Shown here in pieces: positions 1 to 10,358 of a stretch of DNA of 16,770 bases. Numbering within the stretch: position 1 is the stretch's first letter; each line of letters opens with the position of its first letter. The position numbers and the translations under genes were made by a program. Below the pieces are notes generated by a model. That model did not search any database. It was given only the letters and a program-made list of their open reading frames with translations, and was not told the DNA's origin. Origin of the DNA: Stramonita haemastoma (taxonomy: Eukaryota > Mollusca > Gastropoda > Neogastropoda > Muricidae); NCBI GenBank assembly GCA_030674155.1, contig CM060317.1, positions 42,328,909-42,345,678 of the forward strand, in the 5' to 3' direction.

Positions 1-1211
<1,211 letters not shown>

Positions 1212-1389
1212 TGTGACGTATGTTAGTAGTGATCAGAATGCTGACAGCAGCACGAGATGATTGTGTACATATGAAATGATAGTTGTTCAGTTATTCGAAT
1301 GCATTGGGAGTTGAAAAGAAGACAGCACAGAGTAAAGACGTTGAAGCATTCGCTCTGCCTTTGAGTCTTTGATTTGAAAGAACGAAACA
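1212..1389 (+). repeat. 5' LTR, 178 bp
   Basis: Starts TGTGACGTATG and ends AACGAAACA. It is repeated at 3539-3715 with one substitution (G to A at about 1340) and a small change near the right end (GAT versus TC). The right edge is fixed by the primer binding site that follows. It is short for a Ty3/Gypsy LTR. I see no convincing TATA box. A TCAGTT motif at about 1288 could be an initiator, but this is weak. Confidence 0.92.
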
Positions 1390-1404
1390 TGGTGTCAGAA
1401 GTGG
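1390..1404 (+). promoter_or_regulatory. Primer binding site, tRNA-Leu type
   Basis: TGGTGTCAGAAGTGG lies directly after the terminal CA of the left LTR. It is complementary to the 3' end, including CCA, of animal tRNA-Leu species ending CCACTTCTGACA. All 15 bases match before the first mismatch. It would prime minus-strand DNA synthesis by a reverse transcriptase supplied in trans. Confidence 0.85.
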
Positions 1405-1480
1405 TGGTGTCAGCAGTACTTTGAAATAGAAAGGAAAGAAATCTCGACATAGAAGACTGAAGAAGACTGAAAGTTCAGCC

Positions 1481-3291
1481 ATGGATGATGAACGCGAAGA
1501 AAGAGGAGCAGATCGACGACGACGTGCGAACATTCCTCTACCCCCGAAACTTGATGTGAAGGGAGGAAGCCTGCAGAGCAGCTGGAGAAAATTCAAGAGG
1601 CTTTGGGACAGCTACGAAATTGCGACAAACCAGAAGGAAGAAAGTTCGATATACAGGACAGCAGTGTTTCTGTCGTGTATTGGTCTTGACGCACTGGACA
1701 TCTACGAAGGTTTGTCGTTCGCAAATGAAGCTGAAAGAAACGATATAGACACTGTACTGAAGAAATTCGGAGAATACTGTGTGGGCTCCACAAACGAGAC
1801 TTACGAAGCTTTCAAGTTCAACTGCAGACACCAGGCAGCAGGTGAGTCCATTGAAGAATATGTGGCAGACCTGAGAAGACTGATAAAAACCTGCAACTAT
1901 CAAACACTAGAAAATAGACTGCTGAGAGATCAAATTGTACTAGGTGTACGCGACGAGACTTTAAGATCGAAACTGCTAGAAGCCCGACAACTGACGTTGA
2001 CAGGATGCGTTGATATGTGCAGAGCACACGAAACGAGTCAACAGCAAACGATGCAGATGACAAGGAAGACACAGGATGCGCAGGAAGTGCAAGCGTTTCG
2101 AGAAAAGAAATCTTCAAAAATGAACACGAAAGAATCAAGATCAGAGAATGGAATGAGATGTGGATACTGTGGTGGTAGACATCCAAGAGCAAAAGAAAAA
2201 TGTCCAGCTTTTGGGAAGAGATGCAGAGCTTGTGGAGCGAATAATCACTTTGCTTTATGCTGCAAAACACCGAAATGGTACCGGAAGAAAACAAAAATTC
2301 GACACTTTGAAGAAGAGGATTCAGATACGGAGAGTGAACACGAAATTCTGAAGATTGACGATAAAGCAAGAAAAAATAATAGAAATATACGGGCAAGAAT
2401 GCTGATCAATGAAATACCAGTAAGATTTCTTCTTGACACAGGAGCAACAACTAACGTTATGTCGGAGAGCCTGTACAGAGAAATCACCGGGGATGAACGA
2501 TGCTCTGACCTGCAAAACTCAAAGAAAAAACTAGTGATGTTCAACGGAACTGAAATGGAGCCTGTTGGGAGATAGTGCTGCGAGTGAAGAACCCCAAGAA
2601 CAGAAAAAAGTACAAGGTGAACTTCGTGATCACGGAAACAGACTGTACACCGGTATTAGGACTGAGAGCTGTACAGGGCATGCAGCTGCTGACAATTCAT
2701 GAAGAGAACAGTGCTGTGGAGCTGACAGAACTTCTTCCAGGACAGAGAGTAAAGTTCCAACCACCTGGATCTAAGAAATGGATCAGCGCCAAACTAGACC
2801 GTCAAGTGAACATCGGGTCATACAACATCCGTACAGAAGATGGTCGTCAATACAGAAGGAACCGTCGACAGCTACGGGACACACTTGAAATGAAGTTTCC
2901 ACAGAGAGTCAACACTGACAGATGGAGAAGACAGATTTCCGAAGAACAGCAGAACACCTTTCCCTGTAACCAACAGCAAAAGACGCCGGGAAACCAAAAG
3001 ACAGACAACAGGTTATCAAAACAAACGCTGAAAGAAACAGTGCAGCAGCCTGACCACAACACTGGAAAGCCATCAGAACCAGACTACAGAAAGAGGAGAA
3101 AGAAGGATGAAGATAGAACTTCAACACAGCCGCCCGAACATGGTGCTCCAGACCAACCGACAGCTACAAACCAGTCTGACACGATCGGCACCAAGGAACC
3201 AGAAGCAAGCGCAAAACCAACTCCGAAAGAACATTACAAAACAAGGTCTGGTAGACAAAGCAAGAAGCCAGATTTTCTGGTGTATAGATAA
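1481..3291 (+). pseudogene. Gag-protease-integrase tail polyprotein, frameshifted (copy 1)
   Basis: The ATG at 1481 is in a good Kozak context (GCCATGG). The frame encodes Gag (residues about 1-290, with two Cys/His knuckles near 227-261) and most of an aspartic protease domain with the DTG triad at 319-321. It then hits TAG at 2573-2575 because a G run at 2567-2569 has three Gs, where the second copy has four at 16024-16027. After the shift the frame stays open to the stop at 3289-3291, giving the end of the protease and the integrase C-terminal tail. Apart from this indel and a two-base change at 2957-2958 (Thr here, Ile in copy 2), the coding sequence matches copy 2 as far as I can read it. 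The indel may be a homopolymer sequencing error. Confidence 0.88.
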
Positions 3292-3529
3292 AATGAACTC
3301 TGTCAATATTCCAAAGAAAAAAACGAACATAGCGCTAAGAACATGGACATGGTGATGATGGACTGTAATAATGATCAGGAATATTTGTACATAAAAGAAT
3401 TAGTTACAGGGGAGAGAAACAATAATTAGTAATTTTCATGATTAGTAATTTACCTTAAGACAAGGTCGGAAAGAGATTGATTTTGAGGGGACTGAAAGTT
3501 AATATTTTGATTAATTTTGTTTTCTGAAT

Positions 3530-3538
3530 AAAGGGAGA
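3530..3538 (+). promoter_or_regulatory. Polypurine tract
   Basis: AAAGGGAGA ends exactly where the right LTR begins with TG, the expected place for the RNase H-resistant primer of plus-strand synthesis. An AATAAA hexamer at 3527-3532 overlaps it. Whether that hexamer acts as a polyadenylation signal cannot be judged from sequence. Confidence 0.85.
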
Positions 3539-3715
3539 TGTGACGTATGTTAGTAGTGATCAGAATGCTGACAGCAGCACGAGATGATTGTGTACATATG
3601 AAATGATAGTTGTTCAGTTATTCGAATGCATTGGGAGTTGAAAAGAAGACAGCACAGAGTAAAGACATTGAAGCATTCGCTCTGCCTTTGAGTCTTTTCT
3701 TGAAAGAACGAAACA
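3539..3715 (+). repeat. 3' LTR, 177 bp
   Basis: Starts TGTGACGTATG and ends GAACGAAACA. It is about 98% identical to the 5' LTR, differing by one substitution and one short rearranged spot near the right end. GACA repeats resume at once. Open frames crossing it are not element genes. Confidence 0.92.
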
Positions 3716-4573
<858 letters not shown>

Positions 4574-4574
4574 A

Positions 4575-4655
4575 CTCGAACTCGAACTCTCGAACTCGAA
4601 TGTTTTATTGAGGAAATATGGATAAGCCAGAGGCTTCTTTACACCAGGTCCTCAT
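4575..4655 (-). mobile_element. Probable LINE 3' terminus with TTCGAG-repeat tail
   Basis: On the minus strand the sequence reads ACCTGGTGTAAAGAAGCCTC, then GGCTTATCC, then CCTCAATAAAACATTCGAG, and ends in several TTCGAG units (4575-4600). A terminal AATAAA (complement of 4604-4609) followed by a short tandem tail is typical of non-LTR retrotransposon 3' ends, and I recall similar 3' ends from mollusc LINEs. The reverse-transcriptase fragment at 5717-6630 has the same orientation about 1.1 kb upstream, so this may be the end of the same element or of another. Confidence 0.5.
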
Positions 4656-5007
4656 AAAAAAAACACAAAACAAACAAACAAAATACCCAAAAAAACCCAC
4701 CAACAGCAAAACCCACTGGCAAACAATCATAAGAATTATATAACATATAGATATAGTAAAGCAAATGATAAGCTTAATTACTTAGTTATTTATATAACCA
4801 ACTATCCAACTACACTCACAATTACAGGCACAAGCAAAATCTCAATATACACTATTCCAAGTCACAACCCTTAATATTAGTCTTATCCAACTTCACACTC
4901 TAAATTACAAATTCAAATTATTCTACGCTAACAAGACAAAACACATCCCTACACTATTTCAATGACACGAAAGCGAGAAACTAAGTTCAAAACAATCAGA
5001 TTTTCCA

Positions 5008-5097
<90 letters not shown>

Positions 5098-5280
5098 CAC
5101 TCATAAAATAATACAATTTATATGACTGTCTATAGGAATAAACATACCATCCAAGACGACATTCTAATCACAAATTCAAATAATTTTACTCCAACAGAAC
5201 AACACGCACCCTATACACCATTTAATAGCATCAAGGAAAAAATAGTTCAAGATAATTAAAATTTCAATGCACACACACAC

Positions 5281-5354
<74 letters not shown>

Positions 5355-5518
5355 ACATACAATAACATGAATATATATACAAATGAATTAAAATAAAAAT
5401 AAAAAAATAAAAAAATCCAAGACCTTATCTATGCAATACAATAATTCTACATACATTACACAATGCAACCCTTCAATGATATAATAGCAAGAAGTGGAAG
5501 TACAAAAAAATCAAAATG
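4656..5518 (-). repeat. AT-rich region of reiterated units, each ending in a microsatellite
   Basis: No coding frame is recognisable. Two stretches, about 4895-5008 and 5160-5269, align by eye: both contain ACAAATTCAAAT, a run of CAACA-type sequence, an ATTTAATG-like block and a final ATAGTTCAAGATAAT-like block. The first runs into (CT)n at 5009-5094 and the second into (CA)n at 5270-5356. A weaker third unit at about 5400-5518 runs into the (CA)n at 5519. This may be the untranslated 3' region of the minus-strand LINE. The units are diverged and the link to the LINE is inference. Confidence 0.4.

Positions 5519-5603
<85 letters not shown>
5519..5603. repeat. (CA)n microsatellite
   Basis: CA units, interrupted at about 5571 and 5603 by CCA. 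On the minus strand it lies about 110 bases after the LINE stop codon, so it may have grown from the LINE's untranslated tail. Confidence 0.95.
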
Positions 5604-5604
<1 letters not shown>

Positions 5605-5716
5605 ACACAAACAAAGCACAATAAAGGCCAAACAGTTGGAAATACAACCGGCAATGAACAAAATAAGTATATAAATATATGCTTTGGTCTTTACGAAAGA
5701 CAAAATCATATTTCAT

Positions 5717-6630
5717 TCAGAACATTTCAAATAAATATTTATGATAAGCTTTTTTGAATGAAGACAGACTAGATTTCTGTTTTATTTTATCTGGAATTTC
5801 ATCCCATTCTTTGCTACCTGAATAGATGAGGGATGTCTTGAAAAGATCCGTTCTTGGACGGGGGATACAAAAAGTACTCTTGCCCCGAATATTTCTCATC
5901 AAAAATCTTTCAGAAAGATATTCTGGAGCAAGATTATTTATAATTTTGTACATAAAAAACACCTTTGTTAAAGCGACATCGTAATTTGAAAGGAAAAATG
6001 TTAAGTTCTTTGTAATCTGTATCTTCCAAAGATGTTGATTTAAGGAGTACAATTTTTAATGAACGTCTATATAAACTCTCTAGTCGCTTAAGGCAATTTT
6101 TACTAGCTAAGTCCCAACAGGTAGAGGCATAATCTATATCTGGTTGTATGTAAGCATGAAAAAATAACTTCCGAGTATGTTGATCTAGCAAATGTTTTAT
6201 TCTGTTTAGCTGAAAAAAATTTTGGGCTATCTTCTTAGACAGAATAGAAGCATGACTTGACCAAGACAGATGATTATCAATATTTAAACCAAGCAATTTA
6301 TGAGAATCCACTTCTTCTAAACTTTTGTGATATACTTTAATATCTGGTAGTTGAGATTTTATATTTTGTCTTTTTTGCCTTGTTGTAACTAGCATGAATT
6401 TTGACTTTTCAGGGTGGAGAGCCATGTGATTAATTTCAGACCATCTAATAACGTTATCAATATCTTTTTGTAATTCAGTACATACAACACTGGCATCTTT
6501 AGCTTTATTATGAACTGTGGTGTCATCAGCAAACAATTCACACTTATTTGATACACTTAAAGGCAAGTCATTTACATAAATTGAAAAGAGAATGGGACCT
6601 AGGACAGATCCCTGTGGAACACCATAGGTA
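5717..6630 (-). pseudogene. Non-LTR retrotransposon (LINE) reverse transcriptase, 5'-truncated and frameshifted
   Basis: Read on the minus strand, the fragment starts at the conserved YGVPQGSVLGPILFSIYVND block (about 6560-6629). It continues with the catalytic FADDTTV motif (about 6514-6534), LHPEKSKFMLV, KLLGLNIDNHLSW and the C-terminal IDYASTCWDLASKNCLKRLE region. This is the Jockey/CR1-like group of reverse transcriptases. The fingers, the first catalytic Asp motif, the endonuclease and ORF1 are missing: homology stops where CCAA repeats begin. A frameshift lies at an A6 run (plus strand 5954-5959). Downstream the other frame continues with INNLAPEYLSERF to a TGA at 5717-5719. The element cannot be active. 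Confidence 0.88.
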
Positions 6631-7010
6631 ACGAGCCAACCAGCCAATTACCCCAACAACCAACCAACCAACCAACCAACCGGTTAGCCAACCATTCAGC
6701 TAACCAACCAGCCATCAAACCAACCAATTAAGCAACCAACCAACCACACCTCCAGCTAACCAAACCAAGCCAACCAACTGACCAACCAACCAACCAATCA
6801 ATCAGCAGAAAAAAATAAAAACATTCTTTTCTTTAACAAAACCCCAACAAAACCAAAAGACGTTCTATGCACACAAAAAAACAAAGCGGAACCAGCCAGC
6901 CAGCACACCAGTCAATCAAGAAACTTCCCACAGACCAACCATTTAATCAACCAACCAGCCAAACACGATAGCTAACCAGCTGGCCAGCTAACCAATCAGC
7001 GAAAATGTGA
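6631..7010. repeat. Degenerate CCAA tetranucleotide arrays
   Basis: CCAA units with many AGCC, AATT and ATCA variants fill about 6631-6808 and again about 6888-7003, with an A-rich spacer. The array directly abuts the broken end of the LINE reverse-transcriptase fragment. The degree of decay suggests an old array. No gene is visible. Confidence 0.85.
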
Positions 7011-7130
7011 CATTCTGTGCAAAGGAACAAAGCAGAACTGGCTTTTTGACTCGCAGGACAATACAAGCATGACTTGGAAATTATAAAAAAGGTACAAGAA
7101 GAAGAAACTGCTGTGGAAAGGCTATGCTAA

Positions 7131-7205
7131 TGATGTGTCCGGGGAGTGATTTAGAAGACCAGGAGCTAATCTGCTGCCAATGTTGGGAGTTCATTCCCTC
7201 ATCAA
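7131..7205 (+). repeat. Short dispersed repeat, copy 2
   Basis: Core TGTCCGGGGAGTGATTTAGA followed by a segment ending TTCATTCCCTCATC. It aligns with copies at 511, 9157 and 11905. A (GAGC)n and (GA)n microsatellite follows at 7286. The flanks at 7011-7130 and 7206-7285 show nothing recognisable. Confidence 0.5.
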
Positions 7206-7285
7206 GGGAAGAAAAAGGTGTCATCTGCACGGTGACAGAGCAAATTCAATTGAAAAGGTGAAAACAAAAACAGGTGAGCCGGCAA

Positions 7286-7334
7286 GCCAGCGAGCGAGCG
7301 AGCGAGCCAGAGAGAGAGAGAGAGAGAGAGAGAG
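7286..7334. repeat. (GAGC)n then (GA)n microsatellite
   Basis: About four GAGC units are followed by about twelve GA units. A short motif just after it (CATCGGCCTTCGGC, about 7356) resembles CATTGGCCTTAGGC at about 7612, after the next (GA)n tract, hinting at a second small repeat that neighbours GA tracts. Confidence 0.85.
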
Positions 7335-7520
7335 TTCAGCCTTTTACTGTACATCGGCCTTCGGCTGCACTACAAAAGCAAATGGAGCATAGGGAATGGT
7401 ACATAATAAGAGTTGTGAACATACTACTACCAACATATGCTGAAATTTAGTGTCTCAATGTTTATGAAAACAAGAGCATTACATCAGCCATAATATGGAT
7501 ATTCAACGGTGAAAAAAGTC

Positions 7521-7573
<53 letters not shown>

Positions 7574-8149
7574 ACTCTGAATTGTGAACGCTGAGCAGTT
7601 TTGATAATGATGCACATTGGCCTTAGGCCACAAAACGGAGGTTGGGGGAGGTGGAGGTAGGTAGTAGGACTAACACTATATTGGTGCGTAAGATGTGATG
7701 AAACATGAAAACCAACAACCAATTCTTTGTGGTTTATGATTGCAACGGCTATATCCTGAAGAACTGCATCAATACTTTTGCTAACATACATCAACATGGA
7801 TATCGATCAAAATGCAACAATTTGAATAAGATTGATAGGAAACATGTTTGTATATACAAACCTTAACACGCCCATTATCAAAATAACATACTGACACCAA
7901 ATTAGAGAGAGTTCTTGACACACTGACACTTTGTTTATAGTCTTTACTAACCAAGGTTTGATGACAAAAAGGGTAAAGAGCTTTTGGATTACTTTTGCAA
8001 CAAAACACAGCGATACATACCTGACGAATAGTAAAAAAAAACACCCAGGTTGGTCAATCTAAATTGAGAAAAAGAAGACGTGTTAACAGTCAGGAATGTT
8101 CATTGTCTTATAAGATATTGCACATCATTTTCAGTCATGCCGGAGGGTT
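7335..8149. other. No recognisable gene; one (GA)n tract at 7524-7570
   Basis: AT-rich DNA with a clean GA tract at about 7524-7570. Short open frames on both strands show no recognisable domain and include translated repeat. I see no structural RNA. Confidence 0.55.
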
Positions 8150-8475
8150 TTTTTTCCTAAATTTAAGGCTGGGGAGAGCGCATCACCAGAATAGCAGCAC
8201 CATCCATCCAACCAATGTTTATTACTTTCCTGTCTGTGTATGCATTGGTTTCCTGATAAGACCGGCTTTTGTCTACATAATTTGACGTGGGTTCTTTTAC
8301 ATACGTTAAATGTGTATTGCACACGGTAGCTCGGTTTGTTGTGTTATCGGAAATATTAACACTCAGACCACTACTCAAGGTCTTGTGAACTGGGAACAGC
8401 TGAGAGTCATAACGGAGATCTAACACACCTGTCCTACTTTCTAGGGGGCTGTGTTACTTCTAGACCCCCGATTAA
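8150..8475 (-). mobile_element. Old tRNA-headed SINE, copy F, with a third head type
   Basis: On the minus strand it reads: a decayed tRNA-like head (GGTCTAGAAGTAACAC near box A, plus-strand complement about 8453-8465), TGAGTAGTGGTCTGAGTG, a core with AACCGAGCTACCGTGTGC, then GTAAAAGAACCCACG, and a distal block with GCGCTCTCCCCAGCC. This order matches a mollusc SINE layout I know from memory. The head differs from those of copies C and E, but part of the core (CCGAG...CCGTGTGC) is shared. Decay is heavy and both ends are approximate. Confidence 0.55.
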
Positions 8476-8529
8476 TCTATGTTTGCTTGTGTATTTTTTT
8501 TCAATTTTTGGAAAACAAACCAACATGTT

Positions 8530-8533
<4 letters not shown>

Positions 8534-8621
<88 letters not shown>
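8534..8621. repeat. (GA)n microsatellite, perfect
   Basis: About 88 bases of uninterrupted GA. The Arg/Glu and Leu/Ser frames through it are repeat translations. Confidence 0.97.
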
Positions 8622-8626
<5 letters not shown>

Positions 8627-8749
8627 TGAACAGCAAATGTTTGAGTTTTGAACATAGCATGCTAAAAAACAAGTAGCGATGGATTTCTTTTTAAATCATG
8701 CGTGTGGAAATGTGTATGCAAGAAGGGGTGATGAGTGGACAGCTTACAG

Positions 8750-8841
8750 ACAAACGGACATACATGCATACAAACAAACATACAAACACATATACACATA
8801 CACATATTCACAGTCACACACACAACGTACACACACACACA

Positions 8842-8903
<62 letters not shown>
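8750..8903. repeat. Imperfect then perfect (CA)n microsatellite
   Basis: ACATACA/ACAAACA-type variants from about 8750 give way to near-perfect CA from about 8829, with one CC interruption at about 8849. Confidence 0.93.
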
Positions 8904-8905
<2 letters not shown>

Positions 8906-8940
8906 TCTAATAACACCTTTTAGTTGATAGACGCTAAAAC

Positions 8941-9073
<133 letters not shown>

Positions 9074-9156
9074 CCACAATGTTCACTTGACAATGGCAAG
9101 TATTGATGCCTGTGCTAAAGCACCTGACAAAGCAAACACCTGATGTTTTGGCAAAT

Positions 9157-9231
9157 GAGGTGCCAAGGGAGTGATTGACAACTAAAGAAGCTCATTTGAC
9201 TTTTTTTTTTATTTAGTTCATTGACCAGTGG
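9157..9231 (+). repeat. Short dispersed repeat, copy 3
   Basis: Core GGTGCCAAGGGAGTGATTGA and a right end with TTCATTGACCAGTGG. It aligns with copies at 511, 7131 and 11905 but is more diverged and holds a T10 run. It follows the (CA)(CT) tract at 8941-9069. Confidence 0.45.
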
Positions 9232-9441
9232 GCAGGGTTGGATGATGAATAACAGAGAGGAATCAAGAACAAAAAAAAAAAAAAGAAGATATTTTCGTTC
9301 CCCGACTAGAGCTGTGAGGTTAGCCAATTGTTACATTTTTGCCTATGCAACTGTTTTTCTGCCACCCCCCACCCCCCATTTAGGTAGTCGTATACCGACT
9401 TCGGGTATAAAAAACTGAATAGAATTAATGAGCTGTATCGT
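9232..9441. other. Non-coding DNA with an extra partial copy of the fold-back element end
   Basis: No gene is seen. Positions 9381-9404 (TAGGTAGTCGTATACCGACT and on) resemble the right end of the fold-back element at 10335-10358 (TAGGCAGTCATACTCCGACT and on) in direct orientation. Confidence 0.45.
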
Positions 9442-9507
9442 CTGAAGTCGAATTGAGGCTGTCTATATGGCGAGGTTCTTGAAAGCAGTCGTACACGCAA
9501 ACTGTTC

Positions 9508-9519
9508 ACCCATTGCCTA
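9508..9519. repeat. 12-bp target site duplication of SINE E, left
   Basis: ACCCATTGCCTA is repeated perfectly at 10091-10102. The two copies bracket the SINE at 9520-10090. Twelve bases fits LINE-driven target-primed insertion. Confidence 0.85.
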
Positions 9520-10090
9520 GTAGTAGTAGTAGGCACCCATCAGTCTCGGAAGACTATGGAGTTGCGCTCTAGTCTTTAGAGCGCAAAGCCTGGGCAAGTA
9601 TGTATGGAGGGCAAGCTGTTACCCATGCAGCAGACCCCCCCTCTCCACGGCACTGGAATGATCCATTGGAAAGGCAATGACCGATACGAATGGTTCCAGT
9701 ACCGTCGCAGGAGCCACCAGAACCTTGCCATATACCTACAGCTCCGAGCCGTTCTGGGACTCCAATTCCCCGATTTTTCCTCAGGGATGGTGTCTAAACA
9801 CGACACCTGTGTGCATGCTGGTTTTTATTATAATTTTGTCATCCGCTCCTACCGGCACACGATGGCCTACTCTCCCGAAAGGTGGAACGGGGTTTTAACG
9901 TGTGCGCAAGATGTTCTGCGTGCATTCGCACACGGGGCCTCGGTTTCGAGTCTCATCCGAATGACTTTGACATTCAGTTCGATTTTTTCGTCAAACTGGG
10001 AAGAAAGGGCGAGGCTGGGTACAAACCCAGAAACTCACGGTTTACATATTGGCAGGCGAACGTCTTAACCATCCTGCCACCGTCCTTCCT
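9520..10090 (-). mobile_element. Complete long tRNA-headed SINE, copy E (571 bp)
   Basis: Read on the minus strand, it begins AGGAAGGACGGTGGCAGGAT. The tRNA-like head has box A TGGCAGGATGGTT (complement of 10067-10079) and box B GGGTTTGTACCC (complement of 10017-10028). The core follows (CATTCGGATGAGACTCG, CCGAGGCCCCGTGTGCG, GTGCCGGTAGGAGCGGATGA; about 9838-9968), shared with copies A to D. A long 3' body unlike the other copies ends in GGGTGCCTACTACTACTAC, a trinucleotide tail. Perfect 12-bp duplications flank it. Near the 3' end lies a perfect 10-bp hairpin (9562-9586). It is long for a SINE. The open frame of 154 codons on the plus strand spans 3' body and core and is probably fortuitous. 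Confidence 0.8.
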
Positions 10091-10102
10091 ACCCATTGCC
10101 TA
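10091..10102. repeat. 12-bp target site duplication of SINE E, right
   Basis: Perfect repeat of 9508-9519 (ACCCATTGCCTA), directly adjoining the head end of the SINE. Confidence 0.85.
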
Positions 10103-10358
10103 CTGTACTTTTAATCTCACTGTCATTTCCAGGTGGGATGAATGAGTGAGACTGAGTGCATATCTTTGGTTGTTGTTGTTGTTCTTGTTGTGCGTTCTCC
10201 ATCTTAATATTCTGGAGGGTCACCCAGAATGTGCACTCTGACTCACTCATCCCATCTGGGAATCACTGTGAGATTGTAATTGCACATTGAATGAGAAGTT
10301 TGCGTGCAGGACTGTTTTCAAGTAACTCGCCATATAGGCAGTCATACTCCGACTTCAG

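Larger units (their letters stand above)
1212..3715 (+). mobile_element. Internally deleted Ty3/Gypsy-type LTR retrotransposon (copy 1, complete ends)
   Basis: The 2504-bp element has all the structural hallmarks: direct LTRs beginning TG and ending CA, a tRNA-Leu-type primer site directly after the left LTR, a purine tract directly before the right LTR, and one coding region. The coding region gives Gag with two zinc knuckles, an aspartic protease (LLDTGATTNVM), and then the C-terminal domain of an integrase. There is no space for reverse transcriptase, RNase H or the integrase HHCC and DDE core, which normally occupy several kilobases here. The Gag and integrase-tail style resembles the Mag/K02A2.6-like animal lineage, judged from memory. 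The LTRs are about 98% identical, so the insertion is fairly recent. It must depend on a full-length relative to be copied. Positions 1405-1480 are leader and 3292-3529 are 3' untranslated sequence. Confidence 0.9.
9442..10358. mobile_element. Palindromic fold-back (MITE-like) element, interrupted by a SINE
   Basis: With the SINE insert (9520-10090) and one 12-bp duplication removed, about 334 bp remain with long inverted arms. The left arm (9442-9519 joined to 10103-10165) reads as the reverse complement of the right arm (about 10228-10358). Matching blocks, in right-arm orientation, include CTCGCCATATAG, GTTTGCGTG, CACTGTGAGATT and ACTCACTCATCCCA. The outer ends match as CGACTTCAG. By eye the arms are roughly three-quarters identical. 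The loop (about 10166-10227) holds a TTG-rich stretch. It has no coding capacity. Flanking target duplications were not identified, so the superfamily is unknown. Confidence 0.65.

Noticed and set aside
2575..3291. A separate second gene starting after the gag frame in copy 1
   Set aside because: The apparent start is GTG inside the frame that is continuous in copy 2. It is the downstream part of one frameshifted polyprotein.
6640..7003. A CRISPR-like or designed repeat array in the CCAA region
   Set aside because: The units are four bases with random variants and no regular spacers, and the genome is clearly eukaryotic.
9604..10068. Plus-strand frame of 154 codons
   Set aside because: It runs through the 3' body, core and head of a SINE in antisense orientation. 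SINEs do not code, and the predicted protein has no domain I know.
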